Virus record (IMG/VR): IMGVR_UViG_3300032294_000424
Span: 1 to 29,713 of that record
Origin: a virus
Length of the DNA: 29,713 bases
Reading direction: 5' to 3' (one strand)
Shown piece by piece: positions 29,444 through 29,713 of this stretch; position 1 is the first letter of the stretch; every line of letters begins with the position of its first letter. Both the position numbers and the translations under genes were made by a program. The notes under the pieces are model-generated. The model was not told the origin of the DNA, searched no databases, and worked only from the letters and a program-made list of their open reading frames with translations.

Positions 29444-29713
29444 TCAATTGTCGTATTCTGTTATCGTAGTGGTATATGTGTAATTGCTGTTTGCATTAGC
29501 ATTTGGTGGATTAGGTGTTACATCAATACGAACAAGTAACTCAGGACCAATTTCATACGATGTAAACACATAATTTGCATTTGTATCCATACCAATAATA
29601 GGCTGATTAGAAACAAAATTACCTTGTATGCCTGAAAGTGTCAATACATTATTAAACCAATTTGTAACTCTACCTGAAGCAGATGAATTTTCTGCTGAAT
29701 ATCCTTGATATAC
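29444..29713 (-). CDS. C-terminal end of a larger virion structural protein (partial)
   Basis: The frame is open from the right edge to TGA 29446-29444, giving about 89 residues. The sequence (VYQGYSAENSSASGRVTNWF, then NNVLTLSGIQGNFVSNQPII and a Thr/Tyr-rich YTYTTTITEYDN end) is rich in Gly, Asn, Ser and Thr, as in beta-rich repeat domains of phage structural or fibre proteins. The start is outside the window. It precedes gp16 by 20 bases. Confidence 0.65.
   Translation of the reverse strand, partial: VYQGYSAENSSASGRVTNWFNNVLTLSGIQGNFVSNQPIIGMDTNANYVFTSYEIGPELLVRIDVTPNPPNANANSNYTYTTTITEYDN

Noticed and set aside
1-29713. CRISPR arrays, insertion sequences, inteins or introns
   Set aside because: No regularly spaced repeats, transposase genes or interrupted core genes were seen; gp17, gp23, gp44 and gp46 read through without breaks.

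Overview
The window is about 30 kb of an AT-rich T4-like myovirus genome (class Caudoviricetes). The assignment rests on gene order and on protein motifs: terminase gp16/gp17, sheath gp18, tube gp19, portal gp20, core proteins gp67/gp68, protease gp21, scaffold gp22, major capsid gp23, then UvsY, UvsW, late sigma gp55, gp47/gp46, and clamp and clamp loader gp45/gp44/gp62 with RegA. The order, the peptide deformylase and the Hsp20 gene resemble marine and freshwater cyanophage or pelagiphage relatives of T4 more than coliphage T4. No photosynthesis gene is present, so the host cannot be named; SD-type ribosome sites, sigma70-type promoters and UUCG-loop terminators fit a Gram-negative bacterium.

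Every convincing gene lies on the minus strand, so the transcriptional order runs from 29713 down to 1. Region A (29.7-17.2 kb) is the virion module: the end of a large structural protein, gp16, a glycosyltransferase-like protein, gp17, gp18, gp19, gp20, gp67-like, two small or structural proteins, a basic gp68-like protein, gp21, gp22, gp23 and an extra tail-tube-like protein. It carries T4-type late promoters ((N)ATAAATA and CTAAATA variants) and two terminators with UUCG loops.

Region B (17.2-7.9 kb) is the recombination and late-transcription module: uvsY, two conserved phage proteins, uvsW, an LSm-like protein, gp55, a small unlisted gene, gp47, an unknown, gp46, peptide deformylase and a protein resembling DruA (DUF4338). 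A sigma70-type promoter carrying a perfect 21-bp palindrome precedes uvsY.

Region C (7.9-3.3 kb) begins with a small winged-helix protein under its own promoter with an inverted repeat. A strong terminator follows, then a glycosyltransferase, a dATP/dGTP diphosphohydrolase-like protein, gp45, two small proteins, gp44, gp62 and RegA. Region D (3.3-0.9 kb) holds hsp20 under a combined early/late promoter, several small early-type genes, dCMP deaminase and a zinc metallopeptidase. Region E (0.85-0 kb) has five tRNA genes, all with encoded CCA ends (Ser, Trp, Pro, Glu, Tyr), and a partial small basic gene.

The genes form a coherent takeover programme. Sigma70-type promoters would give host-polymerase early transcription of recombination, replication and accessory genes. 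gp45, gp55 and probably a DsbA-like protein then switch transcription to late promoters in front of the head and tail genes. The most unusual items are the DruA-like gene, the operator-like palindromes in two early promoters, the hsp20 hybrid promoter and the terminator abutting the tRNA array.
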